Source: Heterobasidion occidentale
Taxonomy: Eukaryota; Basidiomycota; Agaricomycetes; Russulales; Bondarzewiaceae
DNA: 64,000 bases
Direction of reading: 5' to 3'
Assembly: GCA_039111635.1 (NCBI GenBank)
Contig: JBCAQO010000004.1
Span: 2,914,001 to 2,978,000, forward strand
The notes beneath the pieces were generated by a model. The model did not search any database. It worked only from the letters and a program-made list of their open reading frames with translations, and was not told the DNA's origin. Of this stretch, positions 54,263 to 64,000 are shown one piece after another. The translations under genes were made by a program, and so were the position numbers. Within the stretch, counting starts at the first letter, position 1; each line of letters starts with the position of its first letter.

Positions 54263-57200
54263 CTAAAGCCTAATCGCCGCTGGTCGGGGCTTGTCTGGGT
54301 AGCTTTCGTGGAATTCACGAAGCGCCTCGTCGGCCGTATCCTTGAGGAGGGCAAAGGGTTCCCAAGTGTTATCGGCCTCGGAGTATCCGACCCACTTGAC
54401 AAGGTACTTGGTTCCTCGTCCCTGACGTCTTGAATCTAGGATGGCCTCCACTTCGTAGTGTTCTTCTTCATTCAGGATCTCTGGGGCAGGTCTGGGGAAG
54501 TTCCTCCCGTGGGCCTCTGTCTCGTGATATTCCGTGAGTATGGAGGCATGAAACACCGGGTGTATCTTCCATGTTTCGGGTATTTCCAACCGATAAGCCA
54601 GAGGACCGATTCTTTCAATCACTGAAAAGGGGCCATAGCGTCTGGGTGCCAGCTTGAATTTCGGATGAGTCGTCCGAATATGGGTTCCTTCTAACCAAAC
54701 TTGGGTTCCTACTTCCCACTGCGGAAGTTTCCTGTGTAGGTCCCGGTCCTTGGCGTGCTGCGCTGCCATTTGTAGACTTGCGGCCGCATCTTCTTGGACT
54801 TCTTTGATTAGCTGCAAACGTTCAGTTACTGCGGGCACCTTGGTTTCCAGAGCTGAGTCGACCGAATATGGTGGGTTGAACCCATAAAGGACTTCAAACG
54901 GCGACTTCCCAGTGGCGGAGTGCCTTCGGGTATTGTGGGAGAATTCTGCAAAGGGGATCAAGTCTACCCAGTTATCTTGATGGTAGTTGCAGAACACTCG
55001 CAGGAATTGCTCGATCTCTTGGTTTACCCGTTCTGTTTCTCCGTCCGTTTGGGGATGATAAGCCGTGCTGAGGGCAGGGGTAATTCCCATTCCTTTCCAT
55101 AGTTCCCTTGTGAACTTTGCCGCAAATTGAGGGCCTCTGTCGGACACCACTTTGGTTGGTAAACCGTATCGTTTGAACACATTGTTTTGGAAGAGCGTCG
55201 TGGTTTCTTCGGCCGTGATTGTCTTCTTGCACGGGGTTATGACTATTCCTTTTGATAAACCCTGATCGACTACCACGTTGATCGAGTCGTAGCCTCTGCT
55301 TTCTGGGAGATCTGTCACGAAGTCGGTGGAGATAAAGCGCCAAGGGACGTTTGTGGTTTCCAGCGGTTGGATCGGTGGATGGGTCCTATGGGGAAGGTTC
55401 TTGGTAGATTGGCAAACTGCACATCCATCCACATACGCGTGTACAAATTTGGTCATGCTTGACCACCAGTAATGGCGTTGGACCAATTCTAAGGTCTTTG
55501 CTCGGCCCGGGTGTCCTGTAGCCATAGTGTCGTGGTGCGTTTTGACAATCATTCGTCGAAGGAGGTCGTCCTTTGGGACGCATATGTAACCGTCGCGTCT
55601 TGTAATGCCCTCTTCATGTGTCCATTTTCCTAGGTCGCCCTTCATTGCGCTTGGGCCTTTTTCCAGCAGTTTCTTGAGGGCGATATCAACCAGCAAATCG
55701 TTTTCCGAGCGCGAGTGTCGAATAAGGGAGAGGATGTCCGAGGATACGAGTTCTGTTGCTTTGACGTGTATGCCTTCGCTTGGTTCTACTAGAGTTTCGC
55801 TGGACTCGGTGAAAAACCTGGACGGGAGTAGAGTCTGTGCCTTGTTATCAGATTCCACCCCCTCACTAAGGTCTGGACGCCTGGACAGAGCATCGGCATG
55901 ATTCGTAGTTCCAGCCTTGTAACTGAGCTGGAAGTCAAATCGGGACAAAAACAGACTCCAGCGTGCTTGTCGCCTTGACAGGTCGCGTGCCGTTTTAAAG
56001 TGTTCTAGGTTCTTATGGTCCGTCCAGACCTCAAAGGCATGTCGAGCGCCTTCGAGGTAGTGTTTCCAGTGCTCTAGCGCTTTGATGATGGCGAGAAGCT
56101 CGCGATCATGTACGTCGTAATTTCGTTCGGCCGGTGAGAACGATCCTGAGAGGTATGCAACAGGGTGCCAGTCGTTATCAGGTCCTTCCTGTAAGAGGAC
56201 TGCACCGTATGCCGCGAGGGAAGCGTCGGTAACAAGCCGGTAGGGACGCATCGGGTCAGGGTATAACAGGACGGGTTGACTGATGAAGGCTCTCTTCAGT
56301 CGATCGAACGCCTGTTGGCACTCCGTGGTCCAGTCCCATTTCATATCTTTCTTTGTGAGGTTATGCAGGGGCCGAGCGATCAAGGAGAATTTATCAATGA
56401 ATCGTCGGTAGAAGTTCCCTAAGCCTAAGAAAGAGCGGATGTCGCGAACTGTGCGTGGGATGGGCCATTCCTGGATAGCTTTAATTTTCGAGTCTTCCAT
56501 GGCGACGTGGTCTTTTGAGATCGTGTACCCAAGGTAGTTCAGCTTCTCCTTGTGGAACTCGCACTTCTCCGGTTTGAGGTAAAGATCGTTGTCGCGCAGG
56601 ATTTGGAGGACTCGCTGAAGAATCACAATGTGTTCCGCTGTGGTCTTCGTGAAGATGAGGATGTCGTCCATATATACCGCTATTTTCCGGGCCAGGATGA
56701 GTTCTTGGAAGATCATGTTCATCATGGCTTGGAAGGTTCCCGGGGAATTGCAGAGTCCAAAGAACATCACCGTAGGTTCGAAAAGTCCCAAGGGTGTGAC
56801 GAAGGCCGCCTTGGACTCGTCTCCTTTCTTGATACGTACGTTGTTATATCCCCACCGAACATCGAGCTTCGAGAACACCGTTGCGCCTTTAATAATATCC
56901 AATAGTTCTTGGATTAATGGCAGGGGGGTGACGTCTCGAATGGTGTGTTCGTTAAGGTGGCGATAGTCTTGTACCGGACGGAGCTTCCCATCTTCTTGCT
57001 TACAAAAAAGAAAGAGGCCGCGCTATGTGCTGTTGACCGACGTATTGTTCCTCTGGAAAGGTGCTCTTTGACGAACTTCCCTAACTCGTCATGTTTTTCC
57101 GGGCTCAGAGGAAATATCCGCGGGGCCTGGGGTACAAAAGACGGTTTGAGGTTTATCGCGTGGTCCCATATTGTATGTTGGGGGAGCCTCTGCGATCGTC

Positions 57201-58197
57201 GTTCGCTGAAGATGTCGAGGTAAGAATGATATTCTGTCGGCACCCGACCCTTCAAGTCGGTGGTGTCGATTTCTTCCTCCAGGTCTTCGTCAAAGCTTGC
57301 GAACCCCGAGGGTTCTGGAGCTACCTTCCTAATGACGGGTTCTCCTGCGCTATCCATTGCGGAGGAGTCAAACGGTGTTCGTGTTTCTTCAGCGACTTTT
57401 CCTGAAGCTTCGCCCTGGGCTGCCTCTTGTTGGGCTTGCCGGCGTTCCTTCCTTTCGGCTACTTGTTCTTCGAGCCACTCCCGAGCCTTGCGTTGTCGGG
57501 ATTTATGCTCGAGTAACTCCATGAACCGAGTTTTCCATTCCTTCGCGGGTACTTGGCTCCACTGTTCTTTAGTCCAAGTCCACGAAGGTCCTACCGGTTC
57601 TGAGACAAGATGCGGTTTCGTCCGCTGGGGAACCTTGTCACCGCGTAGTTTCGCTAGCCATACCTTCTTGGTAGGCTCTTCCCTTGCCTTGGTAAACCCA
57701 TATGGTTGTTGGCAATCTCTGGGGCATCGATCAAAGTGTACCTCACGGCGCCTCCACCCGATGGAGGGGTCGTGGTATTTCAACCAATCTGTTCCTAGGA
57801 GCATGTCGTCTTTCCCTAGATTGGTGATGAACATCTGGACGCGTTCAGTGTGAGTTCTCCCTCGTCTATCCCTGACGGTGAGATTCGCGTCTAGGCCTCG
57901 TCGAATGAGGCCTGCTTTGTTGATGGTGTCATCGACGTTGCGAACGCGGATGGGGCGGTTTAGAGGATAGGTGGGGAGGTTGTGCTTCCGTACCCATTCT
58001 TCGTTTACCAAAATCCCTTCGCATGCTGAGTCGATGGCGGCTCTGGCTCCAGCGCTTCTTCCTCGAGTTGTTAATCGCACGTCAAGTCGAATGGGGGTAA
58101 TAATGTGACTGTTCATTGCTCCGATTCGAATATATGACGGGGAATCATACTCGAGTTTCTTCGACCCTCTCTCTTCGGCTGGTGAAGGAGAGGTCAA
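54263..58197 (-). CDS. Element B pol: protease, RT, RNase H, integrase, chromodomain
   Basis: Two frames joined by a one-base break near 56992 (AAGAAGATGGG for AAGAAAGATGGG). The first (58197-56914) has the aspartic protease motif AAIDSACEGILVNEEWV and LLGTDWLKYHDPSIGW, then the RT start. The second (56902-54263) has RT with AVYMDDILIF (YxDD). RNase H has VTDASLAAYGAVL and the closing NHADALSRRPDL. The integrase HHCC finger (HHDTMATGHPGRAKTLELVQ ... CAVCQSTK) precedes a DDE core (FISTDFVTDLPESRGYDSIN, VVSDRGPQFAAKF, PQTDGETERVNQEIEQF). The tail has GPFSVIERIGPLAYRLEI, then the chromodomain YLVKWVGYSEADNTWEPF. All catalytic residues are present, so apart from the single break the enzyme set looks functional. 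Confidence 0.93.
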
Positions 58198-59700
58198 GAA
58201 AAATCCTCTGCCAGGTCCACCAACATCTGCCTTTGCTCGGCCTTTCCTACTCCTTGGAAGAGCGCTCGGACGCCATTAAATATCACTGATGAGTCCGTTG
58301 CTTCGAAGTCCGTTAGGCGGTACGTAGCGCTCTCCATCGCTCTGGCGTGATCCTCTCCTTCTCGCGGGAGGGTCCTCACGTTCCACCGAATTACCAGGTT
58401 GTGGTACCCGACGGTGGTGGCCATGAGAACTCCCCTCCTCCAATCCTCGATGTAGTCGCGCATCGTTTCCCACCGGGGATTCTTGCTCGTCTTTCATCCT
58501 CCAGGTTCTGCAGCGCGAGTTCGTCTACCTCCTCCACCCATCGGCTTGCGCGGATTTCCTCGAGACGGGGGAACGCCTCTACGAGGAGAACGACAGTCAG
58601 CTATCCCATGCCCTGGTCTTCCGCAATTGTAGCAGGAAAAGGGAGCAGGTCTCTTGCCATCGTATACACGCTTGTTCCGATTGGCGTCTCTTTTGCGAGA
58701 GGCATCAATATCCATGTCAACCACCGTTGTTCATTCTGCAGGGGCGTGGTAGAGTTGTAACGACGAGCAGGTTGGAGGTGAAAGCGATTGAGGAAGTCGC
58801 TTCGGAATGAGGTGGAGTTGGCGAGGATCGCCTTTTGAGCATTTCGGGCTCTTAGGCGTCCATCTATTTCGCAGGCAGTATTGACCCAATCTTGGATCGT
58901 GTCCTTCGGCGGAGTTTCCTTGTCATAGATCTTGTCCATGACCCTTGGATCAAGCCCTCTTTGGAAGTAAGGAACTTGTTCCTTATCGGTGATGTCGGCG
59001 TCGGCGGCGATAAGGATGAATTGGTTTGAATATTCATCCACCGTCATTTTTCCCTGAGAGAAGGACATAAGGGCACTTCGGGCCTTGTCCGTAAGGTTTG
59101 TTTCCTTGAACTGGAGTTTAAACCTGTCATGGAAGTCGTCCCAAGTCCCTACGGTTTTGGGCGGAGTCGCCCCTACTGTCCTCTTCAGGAAACTTTCTGC
59201 CCAGATGCCGGCTGTTCCATATCTCATACATGAGAGAGCGAGGGAAACTTTGTCTGAATCCGTCTTGTATCGGTCTGGTTCTGCTGTAAAAAGGAGGAGG
59301 CAATTCATGATGAATTTTTGTGATTGTGTTCGGTCTCCCTCGAAGTTGTCAGGGAGTTTGAGCTTGCCCCTTCCCGACGAGACGGGGGGGTCTGTAGGAT
59401 TTGTCGACATAATGTTTCGGGTGTTGATCGGTGTTTGAATATCCGAGGGCTCGGACTCGGATGTTCCTTCTTCTTCTTCCGATGTGTCCGGGATTTCCGG
59501 TTCGGGGTTCCTGTACTGGGGTGGCGCTACCCAGTCTCCTGCTATTTCGTCCCAAGCCCACTCAGCTTCTGTTTCGTCTTCTCTTGTGAAGAAGTATCGT
59601 CCTTCTCGGTACGAGCAGTTATCAAAGTTCGGGGGTGCTGGTTGATTGGTGTCGGAGTAATACCAGCGGTTTTCCCTTTGATGGATAGGACGATTGTTCT
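58194..59700 (-). CDS. Element B gag with zinc knuckle (frame-broken)
   Basis: The annotated Met at 59410 (MSTNPTDPPVSSGRGKLKLP) is preceded in the same frame by an acidic stretch (PEPEIPDTSEEEEGTSESEP) open to about 59700, so Gag starts further upstream. The capsid core is recognisable: TVGTWDDFHDRFKLQFKETN, LMSFSQGKMTVDEYSNQFIL. After about 58725 the frame slips (one G missing) to CYNCGRPGHGIADC, a CCHC knuckle. It slips again to a coil (RLEEIRASRWVEEVDELALQ) and, near 58475, to TMRDYIEDWRRGVLMATTVG, running into the protease frame at 58194. A Gag-Pol frame change may be natural at one of these points, but the first looks like a lost base in a G run. Confidence 0.75.
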
Positions 59701-59867
59701 GTCGAAGTTGGTCGTGGGTTCGTCTAGTGCCTGGTGAAATCCTAGGCCTAGGTCTTGCTCCAGGGTGTGTGAAGTAACTCTCTTCGGTGGGGGTCTATGC
59801 CACCGATGAGGGTTGTGAGGAAGAGTGTGGCAGCAAGCAGAGTGTGGTGCAAGGTAGGGCAAAAGCG

Positions 59868-59877
59868 AGTCTATTCT
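59868..59877 (-). other. Primer-binding site of element B, probable self-priming
   Basis: Two bases inside the 5' LTR the sense strand reads AGAATAGACT. Its exact complement, AGTCTATTCT, lies inside the LTR (60070-60079) about 34 nt downstream of the TATA box, where transcription would start. A transcript 5' end folding back on the primer site is the self-priming mechanism described for Tf1/sushi-type elements. No tRNA 3'-end complement (TGG...) is present. Confidence 0.6.
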
Positions 59878-59879
59878 AG

Positions 59880-60494
59880 TGTTACGAACTGCTCGTTCAG
59901 TAACCCAAGAGTAACAGGTTCTTCCCTAGGTCGCACAATGGACTGAGTGTGGACGAAGTCTCGACTGTATCAGGCGATGATACAGGAGGGAATAATGATT
60001 GGCTCTAAGAATCCTGTAGGTACAGGGAGACGAAGAGCTTCGTATTCGAAGATACGAAAGACACGAAAGAGAATAGACTGAAGATCCTCAGCCTATTCTA
60101 TGGGCCTTATATACTGTATAGGGTATAGGGTAAGAGTCCGTGTGCTTCTCCAGGTTTCCATCCTAGGAGAGCTATGGCCGCCGTCTTTCTCATCGGCGCC
60201 TACTCTTGTACTTCTCCAGTCGCACTGATCCATCATGGTGCGACGAGGTGCTTACCCATAAGCCCTACGCCCATGGCATGTGAACACGCCTCTTCATTAC
60301 TGTGTGAACTCTATGAGCCTCATGTCCCTCTCATATAGCCTTTACCGATGTCTTGAAGAACCATCGGTATTGTCGGCTCCTAAGGACATGCCAAATACCT
60401 TGGTGTACGCTCCGTAGTGGAGCCGCCTAGCATGTGATGCTTGATCCATCGGTTAGACCGGCCGCGAAGGGCCCCGATCGGTCAAGTCATAACA
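59880..60494 (-). repeat. 5' LTR of element B
   Basis: 615 bp, TGTTATG ... CGTAACA in the sense direction. Contains TATATAAGG (60105-60113 complement), a downstream hairpin-forming GAATAGGCTGAGG/CTTCAGTCTATTC segment, and about 200 nt of R-U5. Confidence 0.95.
60105..60113 (-). promoter_or_regulatory. TATA box in the element B LTR
   Basis: Sense TATATAAGG in AGTATATAAGGCCC; the same box is in the 3' LTR and in the truncated copy (44336-44344 region). Confidence 0.65.
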
Positions 60495-60499
60495 GTTTC
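60495..60499. repeat. Target-site duplication of element B (right)
   Basis: GTTTC directly after CATAACA; identical to 49678-49682. Confidence 0.92.
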
Positions 60500-63400
60500 A
60501 ACCTGAAGTTGACATTTCCTATGGTGTCAGTGATTTCAAATGGCCCAAAGCGTTTGGGTCTCAGTTTCTCTGATGGGTGATCGGTGTGGATGTTCTTCCC
60601 ATCAAGCCATACTTGATTTCCTTTCTTGAAAGGCGGCAGGTCCGTTCCAAAACGGTCGTGTTGGATCCTCATGGCTTCGGCTGCAATTTCGAGGCTGGCT
60701 TGTGCTTCCTTCCTAGCACGTTGCAGAGCTTCGAGGCGAGCATCGGCGGTGGGGACATTCGTGTTTCCGATGATGGCTGGGTAAGCCCGTGGTTGATATC
60801 CATGGAGAAGTTCAAAATGGTGACTTCTGCGTGGCTGAGTGCTGATGGTTTTTGTGGGCGTATTCCGCGTAGGGGATTAATCCAGCCCATCGTCTTGTGA
60901 AGAGCTGCAAAATGCTCTTAGGTATTGTTCTAATTCCTGATTCATTCGTTCAGTAGCACCGTCCGTCTGCGGTGATAGGCTGTGCTTTAAGCAGATTTGA
61001 CTCCTTAATGTTTGTGAAGGGATTGCGCTACTTTTGAAGCGAATTGAGTTCCTCTATCCGATATGATTTTATCTGGCAGCCCATAGCGTCTCCAGGTGTT
61101 TTCTAACAAGATTTTGGCTGTTCCATCAGAGTCGATAGTCTTCAGGCATGGGGGTTATTACTGCCGTTTTGGTGAATCGATCGGTTACTACATGTAGCGA
61201 GTCGTATCCATTTGATTCTGGTAGATCTGTAATAAAATCCATGGTTATTGTTCCGAAGGGTCGATCTGGGATTTCTGTTGGTTGTAGGGGTACCATGGTA
61301 GGATGTGTGTCGTTCTTGGTGGATTGACAGATGGCGCATCCTTCCACATATTGGTGAACTGTGTTCGATATTCCTGGCCAAGTGAATTCTTGTCCGACTA
61401 ATGCTAGAGTTCCCCTTTGTCCTGGATGTCCTGCTGCTAGATTGTCATGGTTTAGTTTGATGATATCTTGACGAAGTTGTTCGTTTCGAGGAACATATAT
61501 CTTTCTCGATGAAGGACCAATCCTTCTTCTTCGTTCCATTCTTGTAAACCTTTCTTCATATTTTGAGGTCCTAAGTTTTAATCTTGGCTAAGGTTTCTAA
61601 CAGCCATTCGTCTTTCCTGTTTTCTTCAATGATTCGTTTCCGGAGGTCTTCATCTATTATGGTAACGCCTCCTCGTCCAGTTGCCCTAATGTGAAGTATT
61701 TGATGAGGTCCCAACTGTTGTCTGTATTAATGGCATTGATTTCTGCAAAAGGTCTTCGGATATTTTCTGTGTTGTTGAAAAGTTGGGCTCCAAGAGTGTT
61801 TCGCCTGAATTGTCAAATTCCACCCCCTTTTTATGGTCTGGACGCCGTGACAGACCGTCGTATTTATTAGTGTCTCCTTCCTTGTGCGTCAACTTGTAGT
61901 CGAAACGCGAGAGGTAGAGTGACCATCGTGCTTGTCGACGGTTTAGTTTCTGGCTTGAACGGAACCATTCGAGGTTCTTGTGGTCCGTCCAGACGTCTAC
62001 CGGGTGGTCGGCGCCCTCCAAATAGTGTCGCCAAGCTTCAAAAGCTCGAACAACCGCCAGCAACTCTTATCATAGATTGGGTAGTTGCGTTCTGTAGGTG
62101 AGAGCGACTTGGAAATATAAGCACATGGGTGCCATTTTCCATCTTCGGCGACTTGTGATAAAACTGCTCCGGTGGCGAAGTCGGAAGCGTCGCATTCAAT
62201 GCGAAACGGATTCCTTGTGTCTGGCATAACGAGCACCGGAGATTCTGTGATATTCGTTTTAGCGTTTGAAACGCTTCTTCGCATGCTGGTGTCCAATCCC
62301 AGGTGCGTTCCTTCTGTGTTAGCTCAAATAGCGGTCGTGCTATTTTTGAGTAATCTTTGATAAATCTGCGATAAAAGTTGCAAAAACCCTAAAAATGTGC
62401 ATTGCACTTCCTTGACTTTTCCAGGGTCGGCCAGTCCATAATGCCGGCTACTTTAATCGGGTCCATTTCCAGATGTCCGTGTGATATAACATATCCGAGA
62501 TAGTCGATTTTCTTTTGTGGAAGTGGCACTTCGAGGGTTGTAGGTACAGGTCGTTGTCTTGTAAGATCTGTAAAACCTTTCGAACCGTCTTGATGTGATC
62601 GTCCATCGTTTTAGAGAATACTAGGATGTCGTCCATATAGATTGCCACTAATCCGGCGTAGATGAGGTCTTTGAAGAGGGCGTTCATCATAGTTTGGAAT
62701 GTTGCCGGCGAGTTGGTTAATCCAAAGAACATCACCAGAGGTTCATACATTCCTAGATTGGTGACGAACGCGGCCAGTTTCTCGCTTCCTTCCTTCATGC
62801 GTACGTTGTTATATCCTGTATCGACATCCATTAGTGAAAAGTATACGGCTTCGGCTAGAAGGTCCAGTAATTCTTGAATGATCGGCAAAGGGTACTTGTT
62901 CTTGATTGTTATTTCATTGAGTTTGCGATAATCCATTACTGGTCGTAGTTTCCCGTTCTTTTTCTTGATGAAGAAGAATGGGGATGCCATGTGCGATTTG
63001 GATTCTCTGATGAATCCTTTCTGGAGGTTTTCGTCTATGAATTTCTTGAGTTCCACTTGCTCTCCAGGGCTAAGACTGTATAGCTTGGGTTTGAGCGAGT
63101 GATCCATTCCTTCCTTGATCTCTATCTTGTGATCCCAAGGTCCGAGAGAGCGGTAGCTGTCCCTTTGGTCGACCTTCGAAAACCTTCCTATAATTCCAGT
63201 ATTCCTTCGGCACTATTTCTTCGAAGGATAGTTCAGGTTTCCCTTTGGCGGCTTCTTCTGCCAGTCTTTGTGAGTTGGTGTGCTTTGTTTGTTTTCCTGT
63301 CGGTGCTTTGACAGGTTTGCTTCCTTGAGCCGGTGTATTGGCATATGGAAGTTCCGTGGTTTCGGCGCGATGTATGTCGACGCCTTCTTCGGAGTCGTTG

Positions 63401-64000
63401 TATAATTCCAGTGCCTGTAATGTTCCCGTATCCAGGCATCTAACAAGATAGACTCCCTCTTCTTCAAGATCCTTGGAGGGAAGTGCCGGAAGTCCGCCAC
63501 CGTCCTCCGGAACGTCTTCTTCAGCCCATGTCGGAACCTTGTAATTTCTGGTTCGGGCTTTCAGACGTTCGGCATTCAACCTTCGAGTTGTGAACTCCGG
63601 ACTTGTAGGTATTGTCCGCGGATGTGGTACTGTGGTGTTTCCCACTTTCCGGCCTGGTACTGCTTTTCCCGGCTTTTGCACTGGTATTGAGTAGTCGCCC
63701 GTTTGCGGTACTGTTTCCATGCGCCGTATGCTTGGTTTAGGACGTCCTGGTTTTCTTGTAGCTCTTCTAGCTTTTACCGGTCCTCCTTTTATTTGGCAGG
63801 AGGGCGGGCATCTGGTAAAGTGTAGCCCGTAGGCATGCCAGTCGACTTCTGGGTTATGTTCTAATAACCAGTCGGTTCCTAAAATGACGTCTTCTTTTCC
63901 TATTTCCGCGATATAGAATCTTGCTGATTCTGTATGCGACCCCCCTTTTTCGCCTAGAACCTGTAGTTTGAGGTTGGCGAATCGTGTAATAGGTCCTCCC
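60495..64000 (-). pseudogene. Element C pol, 5' and middle part (frame-broken, runs off window)
   Basis: Sense from the window edge: protease end (EIGKEDVILGTDWLLEHNPE), linker, then RT from MDHSLKPKLYSLSPGEQVEL through FFFIKKKNGKLRPVMDYRKL and VAIYMDDILVF (YxDD). RNase H has ECDASDFATGAVL and VWTDHKNLEWF. The integrase finger is HDNLAAGHPGQRGTLALVGQ ... CAICQSTK, with the core start ITMDFITDLPESNGYDSLHV. Then comes the GPF tail, RPKRFGPFEITDTIGNVNFR, up to the element B insertion at 60499. At least four frame breaks occur between 63100 and 60600. Element C is older than B: it is interrupted by B and more decayed. Some breaks may still be sequence errors. Confidence 0.85.

Larger units (their letters stand above)
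49683..60494 (-). mobile_element. Element B: complete 10.8-kb Ty3/Gypsy chromovirus
   Basis: Sense is the minus strand: 5' LTR 59880-60494, primer site, gag, protease, RT, RNase H, integrase, chromodomain (to 54263), an extra ORF (52826-54205), 2.5 kb of noncoding sequence with a hairpin array, polypurine tract, 3' LTR 49683-50297. A GTTTC duplication flanks it. The LTRs are 615 bp each and differ by one substitution and four one-base indels, so insertion is recent (or younger still if the indels are errors). It is inserted in the integrase tail of element C. Confidence 0.95.
46291..64000 (-). mobile_element. Element C: Ty3/Gypsy chromovirus, split by element B, 5' end off-window
   Basis: Sense is the minus strand. 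From right to left: protease, reverse transcriptase, RNase H and integrase (64000-60495), the insertion of element B, then the rest of the integrase tail and a chromodomain (49682-48992), extra ORFs (49013-47137), polypurine tract and 3' LTR. Removing element B and one copy of the GTTTC duplication joins the GPF-type integrase tail perfectly in frame (FRLKL continuing to PNSWKRIHDVFHASRL). Coding parts contain several frame breaks. The 5' LTR and gag lie beyond 64000. Confidence 0.88.

Noticed and set aside
54263..59700. Integrated virus with an envelope gene
   Set aside because: Domain order, LTRs, primer site and chromodomain identify an ordinary Ty3/Gypsy chromovirus; the extra ORF has no signal peptide or membrane segment.

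Overview
The window is a nuclear contig from a filamentous basidiomycete, most likely an Agaricomycete (a polypore-like wood decayer is my best guess). The evidence is the many short introns (about 50-110 nt, GT-AG, often GTGCGT donors), an FKS1-type 1,3-beta-glucan synthase with a basidiomycete-like amino terminus, basidiomycete-type Zn2Cys6/Fungal_trans_2 factors, and chromodomain LTR retrotransposons. A run of 100 N at 26765-26864 marks a scaffold join.

The left two thirds (1-39563) is ordinary gene space. In order it holds an acyl-CoA-binding protein (-), a tandem PH-domain protein (+), two related Zn2Cys6 transcription factors (+, +), a formin-like GBD/FH3 protein without FH1/FH2 (+), a GMC oxidoreductase (-), a Sac7/Bag7-type RhoGAP (+), an LRR-like gene cut by the assembly gap (-), the FKS1 glucan synthase (+), an FHIP/RAI16-like endosome-dynein adaptor (+) and a DNAJC9-like J-protein (-). 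Several of these bear on polarised growth and the wall: a Rho1-type GAP, the Rho1-activated glucan synthase, a Rho-binding formin-like protein and an early-endosome transport adaptor. Their proximity may be chance.

The right third (39591-64000) is a stack of mobile elements. A 3.1-kb element with terminal inverted repeats of about 375 bp (nearly identical arms) lies 27 bp upstream of the DNAJC9 start codon. It carries exon pieces of a fungal transcription-factor gene, and one arm is itself interrupted by a 0.3-kb MITE. A solo LTR (TSD CTCCA), a gene fragment, a truncated LTR copy and an LTR-like segment follow. Then comes a minus-strand Ty3/Gypsy chromovirus (element C, 3' LTR 46291-47125, running off the window at 64000), split in its integrase tail by a complete 10.8-kb minus-strand chromovirus (element B, 49683-60494, 5-bp duplication GTTTC).

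Two things stand out. (1) The noncoding 3' region of element B (51118-52755) holds at least 17 short hairpins. Their stems vary by compensatory changes while the loop, read on the element's sense strand, keeps a GNRA core; I know of no described counterpart. Element B also looks self-primed in the Tf1 manner, and both B and C carry unidentified ORFs between pol and the 3' LTR. (2) Single-base frameshifts recur in otherwise well-conserved genes, including FKS1, and the two LTRs of element B differ mainly by one-base indels. This points to residual indel errors in the assembly, so several 'broken' genes here are probably intact in the organism.
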